64,000 nt of DNA from Volvox africanus (Eukaryota; Chlorophyta; Chlorophyceae; Chlamydomonadales; Volvocaceae): positions 1,054,001 to 1,118,000 of the forward strand of contig BSDZ01000089.1 in assembly GCA_030268105.1 (NCBI GenBank). The letters are read 5' to 3'. The position numbers and the translations under genes are program-made. Shown here one piece after another: positions 45,401 through 56,900 of the stretch. Position 1 is the first letter of the stretch. Each line of letters starts with the position of its first letter. The notes under the pieces were generated by a model, which was given only the letters and a program-made list of their open reading frames with translations, had not been told where the DNA came from and made no database searches.

Positions 45401-48307
45401 TTCTTCGACTGTCCGGAGGAGGAGATGGAGAAGCGGTTGCTGAAGCGTGGTGAGACGAGTGGCCGCAGTGATGATAACGCTGAGACGATTCGCAAGCGCT
45501 TCCACACGTTCCTGGAGCAGTCTTTGCCGGTCAAGGATCATTATTTGGGCCATGGCAAGTGCCACGTTATCAGCGCCATTCCGACGCCCAAGGAGGTATT
45601 CGAGACTGTCAAGGAGGTGCTGGACAAGCTGCATGCACCCAAAAAGTCTGAGGTAAGTGTTTTGTAAGTTTGTGTATTGTTGGGGTCCCATGTACGGAGA
45701 CATCTGCTTGCCATTAGTACGAGCTCCTGCCCAATGTGTCATGTCATGTAACGTTATGTTTTGGCATCCACGCGTAGTCGACATAGCACATTGATTATGG
45801 GTCAGTTCATTTTCACCGAGTCCTGGGTCAGTTCGTTTCTTGGGTAAGCTGTCTGGATGAATTGCCACCCAAGGCCGTGCTTTTCACACCCAATATGTTT
45901 GTACGTCCAAAGGACGTTAATTGGAAAGCTTGCCCTAGGTTTTTAGAAGACCAAGCTTGAAATCAATTTAATCTGATTGCATAGCTGTTGTATTGCACAC
46001 AAGTTGAAATGGAATTAGTACCGGCAAATGTGGATGCCTTTGTGTGAGTGCCTAGTACATAAGAAGCTTTCGTACCAGTGTTTTTTTTCTCGTTTTTGGG
46101 ACCCATACTTTGGGTCACAGGTCAAGTAACGAAAAAACGTTTCCGTTTCGGTGGTTATACTTACAATGGCGAAAAAGGCCAGGGGGCCTTTTGTGCCACC
46201 TCAGAGCATGAAAACCCCTAAAGTCCACCTTGCCTCAGCTCTTAGGTGGTTCACTTTGTAATACAGGGTGCAATAGCGCATGATTCCGGGGTGCAAGTTT
46301 CCCCATTACAATCCTCCCCATCCTGCAGTGAACGTTCTCGACCGCCCCTGGCACCCTGTAGGGCAGCTTGCGCCTTTCACCCGACGGATGGGGTTCTTTT
46401 GTTTTCCCGGCACTATCGTCCACTTTTCTTCATTTAGGGCGGCGGGTCGTAACCCTGGCGCAGCGCCAGCCCGGATATCCACCATAGAGCAGACAGGATT
46501 CATGCACATCTTGTCGTGTTCGCATCAACCTGTGTTTGCTAGTCGGGGTTCGACCCAGGGACCTTGTGCTAAATTGTAATAAGTCCTAGGCATATAGGCA
46601 CGTGCAGAGAGCCTTAGGCTGGAGAACCCCACTGTCCTGGTGGAACAACTTGCCATGGACTATGATCTAGCTTAACAAATTGTTTTTTTGTCTTTGGAAG
46701 AGCAACAGCTTTTGGGGGCTTCATATCATCATCCGCATGCGTACATTCATAAGTTTTCAAGGCCAAAGTGCCTCTTTTGTGTAGTATCCTGGGGTATTGA
46801 CGGGTAGTGTCCAGGATGGGACCGTGTATGGGCATCTTCCGATAAGGCCCTTGCTTAGGGTGACACAACAGAGATACAACGTTTTGTGAAATTTACCGGG
46901 CCTTGGGGCCCGGTCCCCCAGCAGTGGGAGGGGGGCCTTGAACCAGGGCAAATATCTTAAAATTCCCTCAATACAATTGTCAAACTCTATAAAACCTACC
47001 TGGAGGTGTTACCCCATTGTAAGATTTTAAATAGGGTAACAATGGGGTAATTTTGGACCATTATTTACCTAAACACATTCCAGGATCATACACCTTGTAC
47101 CATCCATCACACGTAACCATCCCAAGTCCCGACCAATTTTCCTGGTTACTGCTTCTGAAGTCCAAAAATAGTTTTTGGTTACGGAAAAGTAACTGGTTAC
47201 TGAAAAAACACTGTTTCTTATCCACTGCTAACTAGTCGGGTATTGTTGGAGAGCATGGTCTATGTGCGGCTACTGCATTTACGTAGTTCACTTCAATCTT
47301 TCACTTGTGAAGGATGTCACCTGATACGACGCACAGATATTGCTGAATAAACTACCTAAACCAAAAATATAATAAACTGCCGAATAAGATAAATAACTAG
47401 AAGATATAAATGGTTTTATCTACGATTACTAGACTAGGTCATAACAGCGGTAGCAATAATATTAATGATGGCGGCCGTAGCCTGGCGTTTGTTAATAAGG
47501 GGGTGGAGAACTGAGGGGTTGCATACCCTCCCCTGTATGCCCGCACCACCATACATCCGACAAAATGAATTGAGAGCAATATTAAGCAGCCAATTGTAGA
47601 TTGGTCCATATGGAGCATGCCTAAAGCCGCTGTTGCAGGTCTGTTTACTGGTTTTGAGTGTTGACATTCGCTTGCTTCGCTTATCTTGCCCGCAGGAAAT
47701 TACCCTGCCTCCAGTTCACGGCAAGTTGCCGGAGGATACACAGATCATCTTTGTGCTGGGTGGACCGGGCAGCGGCAAGGGGACGCAGTGCGACAAGATC
47801 AAGCAAGACTATGAGTGTGTGCATCTCAGCGCCGGTGATCTGCTGCGCGCTGAGGTCAAGAGCGGCAGCGTCGTCGGCAAGAAGTGTGAGGAGCTGATGC
47901 GTGAGGGCAAGCTGGTGCCCTTTGCGGTGACACTCAACCTGCTGAAGAAGGCCATGATCGAGAGTGGTGGCAAGTTCTTCCTCATTGACGGCTTCCCCCG
48001 CGCCCTGGACCAGGCAGAGCAGTTTGAGCGCGCCATCATGCCGTGCAAGGCTGTGCTGTTCTTCGACTGTCCGGAGGAGGAGATGGAGAAGCGGTTGCTG
48101 AAGCGTGGTGAGACGAGTGGCCGCAGTGATGATAACGCTGCGACGATCCGCAAGCGCTTCCACACGTTCCTGGAGCAGTCTTTGCCGGTCAAGGACCATT
48201 ATGAGCGCAGGACGTTGTGCCATGTGATTAGTGCTGTACTAACGCCAGATGAGATCTACGAAAACGTCAAGGATATTCTTGACCGGCTTGAAGCGCCTAA
48301 GAAATAA
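39401..48307 (+). CDS. Six-domain adenylate kinase with N-terminal acylation signal
   Basis: Eight exons give 1,279 residues: 39401-39424, 39494-39577, 39736-40395, 40607-41221, 42982-43596, 44010-44624, 45038-45652, 47696-48307. All introns are phase 0. Exon 1 encodes MGCGASKA, a fit to N-myristoylation (Gly2, Ser6) with a palmitoylatable Cys3. Exons 3-8 each encode one entire AK1/UMP-CMP-type nucleoside-monophosphate kinase domain (residues 37-256, 257-461, 462-666, 667-871, 872-1076, 1077-1279). Each has the P-loop GGPGSGKGTQ, the NMP site HLSAGDLLR, LIDGFPR, and the short-type lid RGETSGRSDDN. The enzyme would interconvert 2 ADP with ATP and AMP. Domains 2-5 are almost identical at DNA level; 1 and 6 share CDKIKQD where 2-5 have CAQILED. 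Multi-domain adenylate kinases are known in algal flagella; that location is inferred from the family and the acylation signal. Repeat number may be affected by assembly. Confidence 0.9.
41303..42030. mobile_element. 728-bp insertion bounded by ~105-bp direct repeats, in an adenylate-kinase intron
   Basis: The intron after adenylate-kinase domain 2 matches the compact introns of the following cassettes on either side of this block. The block is absent from those introns, which have a few other bases at the junction. Its two ends, 41307-41411 and 41926-42030, are direct repeats of each other (both end GGCTAGATGGG, with roughly one difference per eight to ten bases by eye). This architecture resembles a terminal-repeat miniature retroelement, but no TG...CA ends, primer-binding site or coding capacity is evident, so the class is uncertain. 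Confidence 0.45.
42821..45652 (+). repeat. Tandem 1,028-bp exon-intron cassettes of the adenylate kinase gene
   Basis: Three successive cassettes start at 42821, 43849 and 44877, exactly 1,028 bp apart. The third diverges after its exon at 45652. Each holds a stretch of intron, one 615-bp adenylate-kinase exon and the next intron. The introns at 43597-44009 and 44625-45037 are both 413 bp and look identical. Only a handful of base differences are visible between cassettes. Confidence 0.9.
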
Positions 48308-49172
48308 TAGATCATTGAGACTTGTATGCAGGAAGATTCGATAGGTGAGCGTAACTGCGTGATTAGGACCTATGGTTGTGAAAGGACCTTGCGTTGCTTT
48401 TCCCTGAGTGGATGGCTGTACGCACGAGGTTGTTGCACCTCAGTCGCAGTAATGTGTCTTGAAGGTGAGCTATTTTGCAGGCTATGCTGCTAATTTATTT
48501 AGGTAGGAGCTGTCACGTGGATTTAGGTGTGCATGGATTTATGTGTGTTGCATTAGCATGTATACGAGCCACCTTGCAAGAATTGACTCATGTTGCACCG
48601 CGCGTTCCAGCAGAACGCAGTATCGCACCGGGGTTGATGTGTACAATCGATCTACTATGAATGGCGACGTCTGAAGGCACGCTACCTGTAGCAAGTTAAT
48701 TCCCGCATTGCCCTTATCCATCGGTTTTGGCTCAATGGCTTATCCATGTAAACTGTGGGACCATCTATTTCCGTTAAGAGACTCTAAAACGATGCACTTA
48801 GGCACTAGCATATCCCTCGCTCCATGGCAAATGTAAAGAATTGAAGTTCATAGATGCACAACAGCGAAGCCTGGTATCCGTGTAACGCGACCCTATGGAA
48901 CAGAGATCTCTTTATCTTGCTCTTACCGGACCGGCAAGCAGCACAGCTACAGCAATTCCCACGCACCCGGTCGTTCAATACATACCCTGAACGAGGACAA
49001 CAATCCATGAGATATCAAAAGACATGCGATGGTTCATGCAATTTGACCCATAATACAAAGGCATAGTCCGATTTGCAAAGCCTCAACCGAAGAGCAATCG
49101 CGATATGTTCATATTTCTTCGCGATCTGATGAGTGATTATGTACAGGAGGGCAACCTCGCCTCATCCGCTCA
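48308..49172. other. 3' flank of the adenylate kinase gene
   Basis: About 860 bp between two convergent genes. No coding potential recognised. It contains TGTAA pentamers at 48747 and further on. Confidence 0.45.
48747..48751 (+). terminator. Candidate TGTAA polyadenylation signal
   Basis: TGTAA is the usual polyadenylation signal in Chlamydomonas and Volvox. This copy is 440 bp after the adenylate-kinase stop. The pentamer also occurs by chance, so the call is weak. Confidence 0.25.
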
Positions 49173-49385
49173 TTACCATTCCTCTTCGTCGTAGCGGTTC
49201 ACTTTAATCGGATCGACCAAGATGCGCGGTTGCTTGGGCTGCGCCCGCTCCTCCACTGTTTGGGGAGCCGCGGGCGCCCTGCTTCGATTAATGCACATTT
49301 TGACAGCCGCTACGCCCCCCAAGCTTGCAGCAATGGCTGGAGCATTGGCCACAATGGCCGTCGTAATGCAGACAGGGCACACCAT
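49173..49385 (-). CDS. Possible 70-residue protein with CPVC motif and hydrophobic segment
   Basis: A single-exon frame starting at ATG 49385. The protein starts MVCPVC, followed by an Ala-rich hydrophobic stretch (TAIVANAPAIAASLGGVAAV) that could be one membrane span. A Pro/Glu-rich linker and an acidic aromatic tail (KVNRYDEEEW) follow. The organised layout of a Cys pair, one hydrophobic helix and a charged tail argues for a real small protein over a chance frame. I do not recognise it. A 161-codon frame overlaps on the other strand and looks like its shadow. It could also be the last exon of a longer gene. Confidence 0.45.
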   Translation of the reverse strand: MVCPVCITTAIVANAPAIAASLGGVAAVKMCINRSRAPAAPQTVEERAQPKQPRILVDPIKVNRYDEEEW

Positions 49386-50988
49386 TCTTCGATGATGGAA
49401 TTTGAAGGCCTGACTGAAGGTGGTTGCAAACGGCCGAAGGCGAACAGCGGCAGGAAAAGTTTTTTGCCGCGTAATTTAACCAACGAGCATATTGTGCATA
49501 CGCCTGAATACACTGATTGTGTTTCTGGTATGGCCATAGTTAATAAGATTATAGAGAGATGGCAATTGAGACGGAGCTGCATCAGCCGTGGGAACATCAC
49601 TAGAAAGAATAGTCCGGTCTTTGATATCTCTCAAGCAATTAGTAAAATAAGATATGAATTTGAAGTCCCACTATGCGATAGGCGCGCGCAACGCCCAGCG
49701 CTATGGAAGAATTGAACATATGGCAAAATGCAGCAAACCACATCCCGCCCGTTTCACCTTGTGTGCAGACTAAAAGGCTGTTCAGAGATTTCCTGGTATC
49801 CTGCCGAGTGCGCAGGTAAAGGTATCTCGGAAAGGTTAGACGAGCAGTCGGTATGAAGCTGCAGCGACAAACGTGCACCAGCATGTTACAGCATGGTTGC
49901 CCAATGCTTTGTTTAAATAATGGAATAGCAAACTTGTCTCGCCCATGGCAAGCCAAGGATTTTTTGTCAAGCAACAGCAACATACCTCTTAGGAAGGGTT
50001 CTATCATAAAGCTTGTGTTGAGCAGAGTTCGCCTGAAATGATTAGTTCTACCAATACATAAACAAAGCAGCAGAACAATTTGAGTAAAGCGAAATGAAGC
50101 AAGAGCTTGGTCCTTAAGTTTTATGCCAATGCGTAGCTATTTTGGACGTCAATCTTCGGAACGGCACAGGACGGCATATATAACGCGTAAACTTGTGTTC
50201 AACGTCTGTAAAATAACTTGTTTTATGCAGTTCATCATTTCCTACTATCCTGCGTACCGCGACACAGGGGCATGTACCGGCGGGTGTGTATGGACCTGGA
50301 GTGGTTGCTCCGGTTAGTTAGGGGTTAGTTAAAATCATGAACAACCTCTGCACATTTGCCGTGCATGGCCTCTGCCGCCTTCAAACTTGCCGGCTACAAT
50401 CATTAATGACCTTATCACAAGCAAGCCTTGTAAATTTCTTACTTGGTGAAGACCGACTGTTTTAAATGCTTGAACTTAACATGCACCGCAAACATTCAAG
50501 AACTCTTACAACTCTTACTTCAGAGCAGAGTTGAGATCTCTTGTCGCATGGAGGGTCGCATCACACACTTAGCAACTTCTTAATGCCCTGTTGTTTATAG
50601 TTTTTGTATTGTCATACCTTTGAGTCGCGGAGCGGTGTTGTACTAAAGCTAAGAAATATATTTATGTTGACTACGGAGACATACAGGGTTGCACACACAT
50701 CACCAGAGCTTGTCAGATTGAGGGAATCCGTCGTACAGCAAGCACTCTGCTTGTTTGCCATGCGAAAATGTACGTCCAATAATCAATGCGACTCCAATCA
50801 GATTGCTCTAGACCATACTGAAATGCGAAAGCTTATTTTTGGTTGCCGAAGCTTGCTTTAGGCGGCCTGATTCTAATGCTATCAACGATATACCCTTGAA
50901 TATCTTATACTAATTTAGGATCTGTCGAGAGCATAACGTCAGCAAGCATGGTAGGGCAGCTCCTCGGATCGGTGTGGGGTCCCGTTAG
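49386..50988. other. Intergenic region upstream of VPS35
   Basis: About 1.6 kb, AT-richer than the flanking genes. Only short frames without recognisable content. It should contain the VPS35 promoter. Confidence 0.45.
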
Positions 50989-53900
50989 ATGAACCTGAGA
51001 AACTCTGCACAAGTTCCTCTGTTACAGGATACTGTGGCGTTTCCGTCAGCGGATGAACAGCAGCGCATATTAAATGATGCCAGTACCGCAATTAAGCGGA
51101 GTGCCTTTCTCATGCGGAAGGCCATTGTAAGTGGGAAGTACGGGTTGGCTTTGGCTTAAGAGCCTAGTCCTTGTACTGAGCATGGTTGATTTAAAACGAC
51201 ATGTCATGCGGACTATTCACGGGTCCGAAGTGGGCAGCAGTGTTTCGATGCCCCTTGCCTTGGCCTTACCCTCCCTTTGATTTTACGTCATCTGTAAGCC
51301 ATGTGACATAGCCTTCTGTACCTCCGTGGATGGAGATGTGGTAGGACCTGTTCTGCAGTGTGGTACCCCGCGTGTGAAATTCCAGCTATAAATCCCGCCG
51401 TAGCTGACTTGCTGAACGCTTCCCGGGTGTTTTGTGGCACGGGCGTCTCTCCGTTGTGCCCTTCTCAGGAGGATGACAACATGCGGGACTCACTTAAGCA
51501 CGCGGCAGGGATGCTGGCAGAGTTACGCACATCTCAATTGCAGCCCCAGAAATACTACGAGCTGTACATGTTGGTGTTCGATCAGCTGGCTCACCTGGAA
51601 GTGAGCGTGCGGTTTCCGGATTGGTTATACAATGGTCTGCAATTTCGCCTGCATTGGGGGGAGGCTGGATTGCCGGCATGCCTCCAGAAACAACAGCCAA
51701 AGCGCGTGTGATGCCCAAGTGCCTCTATACCGGCATGCCGATATGCTCTCCATGTACTTGGGAAGGCTAAGTAACGGTACATAGGTTCCGCGGCGGAGCC
51801 TCCCATGCGTATACGCACACGAGCTCATTGGCAACCATGTATATACGTGCATGTGGGCCCACCTGCCACCTGTGGAAGGTGGAATTGAGCACTCAAAGTA
51901 CCACACCTTGATTCCATCTATCTGATGTGGTGGCCCTGGCTGCTCCTTGTGTAATGTTCGTTGCATCTCCCTGCAGTAGTCAACCTGGTACTCCCCAGCT
52001 TCCAGCAGGGTTTTGGTCTTCTCCGCCCCGCCCCTGCGCGTTTCACTCTTTCCGCCTGCTTCTTCTCTTCCCGCCCTCCCACGCCTGGCTTGGGTCCTAT
52101 TTTCCTTCCTCCGCTTGGGGCTGCAGGGCTTCGGAGTGGTTTGCGACATCGTGGTGCCTCGCCACATGGGCCTCTGAGCTGTACCACAAGCAAGATCGCA
52201 CATTCTTATTCCTAAAATAAGGCCTTCTTACCTCATTCTATCTCTCCTCGCGTAAGCCACACACCATTGCGCTGCGCATCCCACTGCCGCTTCATGGATT
52301 TTCCGGGCCCCGCCCTTTCCAGGCTTTCTTCTCGGATGAGCGCGGCAAGGGTAGGAGCTATGCAGAGCTGTATGAACTAGTACAGCATGCGGGCAATGTG
52401 CTGCCGCGACTGTGAGTATCCTGTTGCTGGGATCCTGGGGGACGCAGGTCCTCTGGACCGGGTCAGCAAGCTGGTTTTAGCTGTGCTTATTCTGGCAGGG
52501 GCTGAATGAAAAGGAACCAGGACAACGGATCGGCAGAGCGTAGTGCCTGGAAGATGCACCGGCCGTGATAGCTTGGCCATCCGCTGACACGGAAGGACTG
52601 GCCTGGGCGTGATGTGGTGGGATATGAAGAGGTCTAGGATTGCATAATACTGTTTTGAAATTCCTGTCTTTGGGGACAAGACCGTGCGAGGTTCTGTCTG
52701 GGGGCTCGGGCCTACATTGTCGCAGAACAGCGTGGTGCGACCCCCACTCGTTTCAGCCAATCAAATCCACTATGCTTCAAAGCTTGGACGGTGATAGCGA
52801 TAGTTATTTGTCGTGCAAGCCAGGCGCTACTCCCTGGATGTGTTGTACTGCATGCTTGTCGCTGATGGGATCCCCTCGCCATTTCTTGCTCATCTCATCT
52901 GCAGTTATTTAATGGTCGCGGTGGGCTGCCTGTTCATCAAGTCTCATGAAGCTAGCCCCCGGGACGTGCTCAAAGATCTCGTGGAGATGTGCAAGGCGGG
53001 TTTGGGGTTCGGGCGCGCGGTGCTTTCATGCGCACCTAGTGCGTAAAACTCAGCTGGTTGGTTGGAAATTCAGACAGGCGGCTTTGTAGGCGCCAGTTGT
53101 GAACTGTGTATTGAATTTTTGAAGCTTTCCGGAGCCAGAAGATGTCTGTGGCTCAGCCCCAACCAAAGGCTGTGGCTCAGCGGGTCGACACCACCTGCAG
53201 CAGTGTATACCTCCCTTTCAGCTATCCATCCCGTTTCACCTATCCTTTCGTTCTTGCCGCCCGGTCTCTGTCTCTGTCTATCCCCACTGCAGGGCGTGCA
53301 GCACCCAACCCGCGGCCTATTTCTGCGGGCCTACCTATGCCAGCGCGCGAAGGGGCTGCTCCCCGACACAGGCAGCCAATACGAGGGCCCTGGCTCGGGT
53401 TCCATTCAGGATGCTCTCGACTTTCTGATGACTAATTTCATTGAGATGAACAAGCTGTGGGTGCGACTGCAGCATCAGGGCAGCGCCAGGTAACGGGCTT
53501 CTGGTATGCGGGCGTACCTATGAGTGGTGGTGGTGAATGCGTTGTGCCCGGATGCAGGCTGGGCCGATGCGGAGATGCGGTTTGGCCTGGGGTTTTGGTC
53601 GCACTCTAGGTCCAAAGCGTCTTGTGAGTCGAAATGATTTATGTTGTGAATTGCGGCCGGGGGCCGTCAGGGGTTTGGTGAGTGCAAGAGGGATTGGGAG
53701 GGGCCAGACACGGCGGGGAAGGAACTTTTTATGGTCAGTGGGTACCCGGAGGCCGCGGGTTGGGAATTGGCCCAGACGGTGGCTGCTGAGACGGATGGAG
53801 CTGAGGCCCTGCTATTGCACCGTGCGGTGCATGGTTGTCATTCATATCTCCAGGGACAAGGAGAAGCGCGAGCGTGAGCGGCAGCAGCTCCAGGACCTGG

Positions 53901-56900
53901 TGGGCAAGAATCTGACCTACCTCAGCCAGCTGGACGGGCTCGGCTTCGAGCTGTACAGGGACCAGGTGCGGGGCGCGGCAGGGGAGATAGAAGGGTTGGA
54001 AAACAACGGACCCAGTTGCCGGAACCCACGGGCGCTGCTCACCTACAAGAAAGGAAAGATACAGAACTGAAGGAGAGCACTAAGGGCTAAGGGCAAGGGC
54101 AGGCCTTGGTAGGGTGGCCGGGGAACGTTTTTGCTTACCTTATGGCATGCACCATGCCTACAGCCCTGTCCCGCAGTGCAGCGCAACGCCTGGCTCCGCT
54201 TTCGCTCTCACCTCAACCCTCACCTCAACCCCACCATGTATTCAAGCATGCGTATACGCCCAACCTGGCGGTCCATTTCCGCTCTTCATAGCGTCTTTCC
54301 ATCCCCGCATTTCCACCTCCGCATGCACTCAGGCTTCGGTTCATAACTCTCTTGGCCCTGAGGTAACCGATGCATTTTGCTTGCATCGGTGTGTATGTCG
54401 TCCCGCCTCGTGTATGTATGGGACTGTCCCTTTAACAGCCCTCAGTGTCTACCGACGTCAATTTTCGTTCTATCCTGAATCACCACGCACCGGTGCCCCC
54501 AGGTCCTCCCCCGCGTGTTGGACCAGATCACCAGCTGCAGGGATGACCTAGCTCAATTATACCTCATGCAGGTGAGGGCCGTGGGTTGTGAGTAGCTTAG
54601 AGGCCGGGGGGGACCGAGGGGATGCTAGTGTGTGTGGGGGGGGGCTGCATGACTGTGCGGGTGCAGTGCGACTGCAGCTGGTGCGGCTGCATCGTCCCAG
54701 GCGTTTTCCGTGGCGTGTCGTGGCATTCTCTCATATCCGTTTGGTCATCACCTCATTTTGCAGCGTTCCCCTCCTGGCATGTCGTTCCCTTTATCGCTCT
54801 CGCAGGCCCTTATCCAGGGTTTCCCTGACCGCTTCCATCTGGGTACGCTGGAGGCGCTGTTGGACGCGCTGCCGCAGCTGCAGCCGGGAGTAAAAGTAGG
54901 TGGAAGGGCGGTGTGACAGGCGGAGAGTTGGGGTTGTGGACAGTTTGGGATGCATCTGGACGACTTCCGAGAACCATAACGGCGAACGACACCGCATTGT
55001 GATTAGTGGCCCTCGTTTGCTGCATTTCTTACTTGTATTGATTCAGGTTAACGATGTAATTGGAGCTGTTGTTGTGTGATAGCTTCCAAATGAGGCTGAG
55101 AATTTGCACCCTTAATCGTTCCATGAGGCCGTGACGGAAAAAATGATATTGCCACAACTCCCCCGGACGGACGCCCCCTAAATGTAGGTTCACAGCGTGA
55201 TGGCGGCGCTAATGGACCGCCTGGCTAAGTACGCAGCTTCGGCTGCGAGCGGATCAAACGACCCACGGGTCCTGGAGGAGCTAGCAGCCATTGATGCCTT
55301 CAGCAAGTTTAAGAAGGCTATCGCCAGGGTGCGCCTGGTGGCCTAGGATTATCTGCGGCTAATCGTTACCTTCACATCGAAGTCACTACCGTCGTGCGCA
55401 GTGCTATAGGCCCCCTAATTTACACCTTATCTCAGGGAGACATTTGCGGGAGGTGGGAGTCATGTCCAGGGCCAGGTGGGCTCCTTGTAGGAGAGTCCGC
55501 TGCCTGTAAAAGGAACCGCCTGGCCACGATTTCCACCTGCCGCAATGAATCGAGGAACACCTTCTGACGCACCAATGTCTCGAATGTAACCAACCATGAT
55601 ACAGCAAGAAGCGCAGTTATCGGTCCATAATATATTCCATTAACGTCCGTCGCTTTACATGGCGCCGCAGATCATCGCCTCACAGCCCAATCTAGCGGCG
55701 GCTGATGCAGTGGAGATGTACACAGCCCTGCTGTCATACGCTGGCTCTGTACACCCTGGCGTGCTGTCAATTGTGGACGAGGTGCTGGCGGCGGCACACA
55801 GCACCCTGGGTGACCGCGGTCGTGGCCTGGGAGGCGACGCCCGCGCTGAACGACAGCTGATGTCCTTGCTGACGGTGCCGCTGAGCAAGTGGGTTTGGTA
55901 GGAGGGACTGCTGGCTCTTGAGCTGCGGATAATTTTGCGTCTTGTGGTTCTGGTGGCTACGCTAGGGCATCAACCGGTGGGGGTGCTTGGGTGCAGAAGG
56001 ACACCCGATCCAGAACCTGGGTGCGGTTACGCTGTGTTGGCCCCGTGGAACATGGGCCGCCATGGGACTACAGACCAACTGTAGATGTGCACCTGTTTCT
56101 AAGAGCTCCAAAGATAAGATGAGACTGTTTTTGCAAAGAAGGGACCGAAAGAAGAGGAGCAGCAAAGAACGGCCCTGGATGGCTTGTGCCCGACAGGTAC
56201 GGTATAAGCGCCTGCTTGGAGCTAAAGGAGTATCCGCTGCTGACCCGGCTGCTGCGTTACGTCACGCACAAGGAGCTGGCTATCAAGATTGTACACAAGG
56301 TGCGCGCGACAGAACGGTCCCGCGGGGTGGCGAAGGGTGTCGAAGGCAGTCACCCCTAGGCGCACATCTGCATTCCCTTGGTTCCATTTGCGAAGGGCGC
56401 GAGCCTGCATGTGGTCTTTTCCTCACTCCAGGATCTGCCAGGCCTTTAACTCACGTGTTGCTCCACACCCTGGCCTGTATCGCTTTGATCCATGCTGCTC
56501 GCCGTGGGCGCAACCCCACTCACCGCCGCCTCTCTTTCCATCTGTGCAGGTCCTAGACACCGTGTCCGCGTCGGCGAAGTCCGGCCATGGCGCAGGTCCT
56601 GCCTCTGGTTCTGGTGTGACCCATATCTCCACAGTGGAGAAGGTGTCAAGCTTGTTCCGCTTCATCTCTCCGTTGGTGGCGGACCCGGATTTGCCCGGGG
56701 AGTCGGGGGGCGCGACGGAGATGGACGATGAGGTGCGTTCTTGTCCAGGTGGAATGGGCACGCCGGGAGGAGGAATGTACAGCGGATGAAGACGGCGGAT
56801 AAAGGATAGAGGACAAAGTAGGGCACAACGACGGGTAACCAGGGTAAGGGAAGAGAACGCGCCCACGGTTGATTTTTGGAAGTTCAAGGCAGCAGTAAGA

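Noticed and set aside
42821..45652. Direct repeats at regular spacing, as in a CRISPR or satellite array.
   Set aside because: Units are 1,028 bp and contain a conserved coding exon with splice sites. This is exon duplication in a eukaryotic gene.
39640..48223. Long open frames (180-350 codons) on the minus strand opposite each adenylate-kinase exon, repeated six times.
   Set aside because: They are shadows of the plus-strand exons, which carry the P-loop and lid motifs. Their similarity to each other simply mirrors the exon duplication.
49230..49715. A 161-codon plus-strand frame overlapping the small CPVC protein.
   Set aside because: Irregular composition without motifs. The minus-strand 70-codon frame is better organised.
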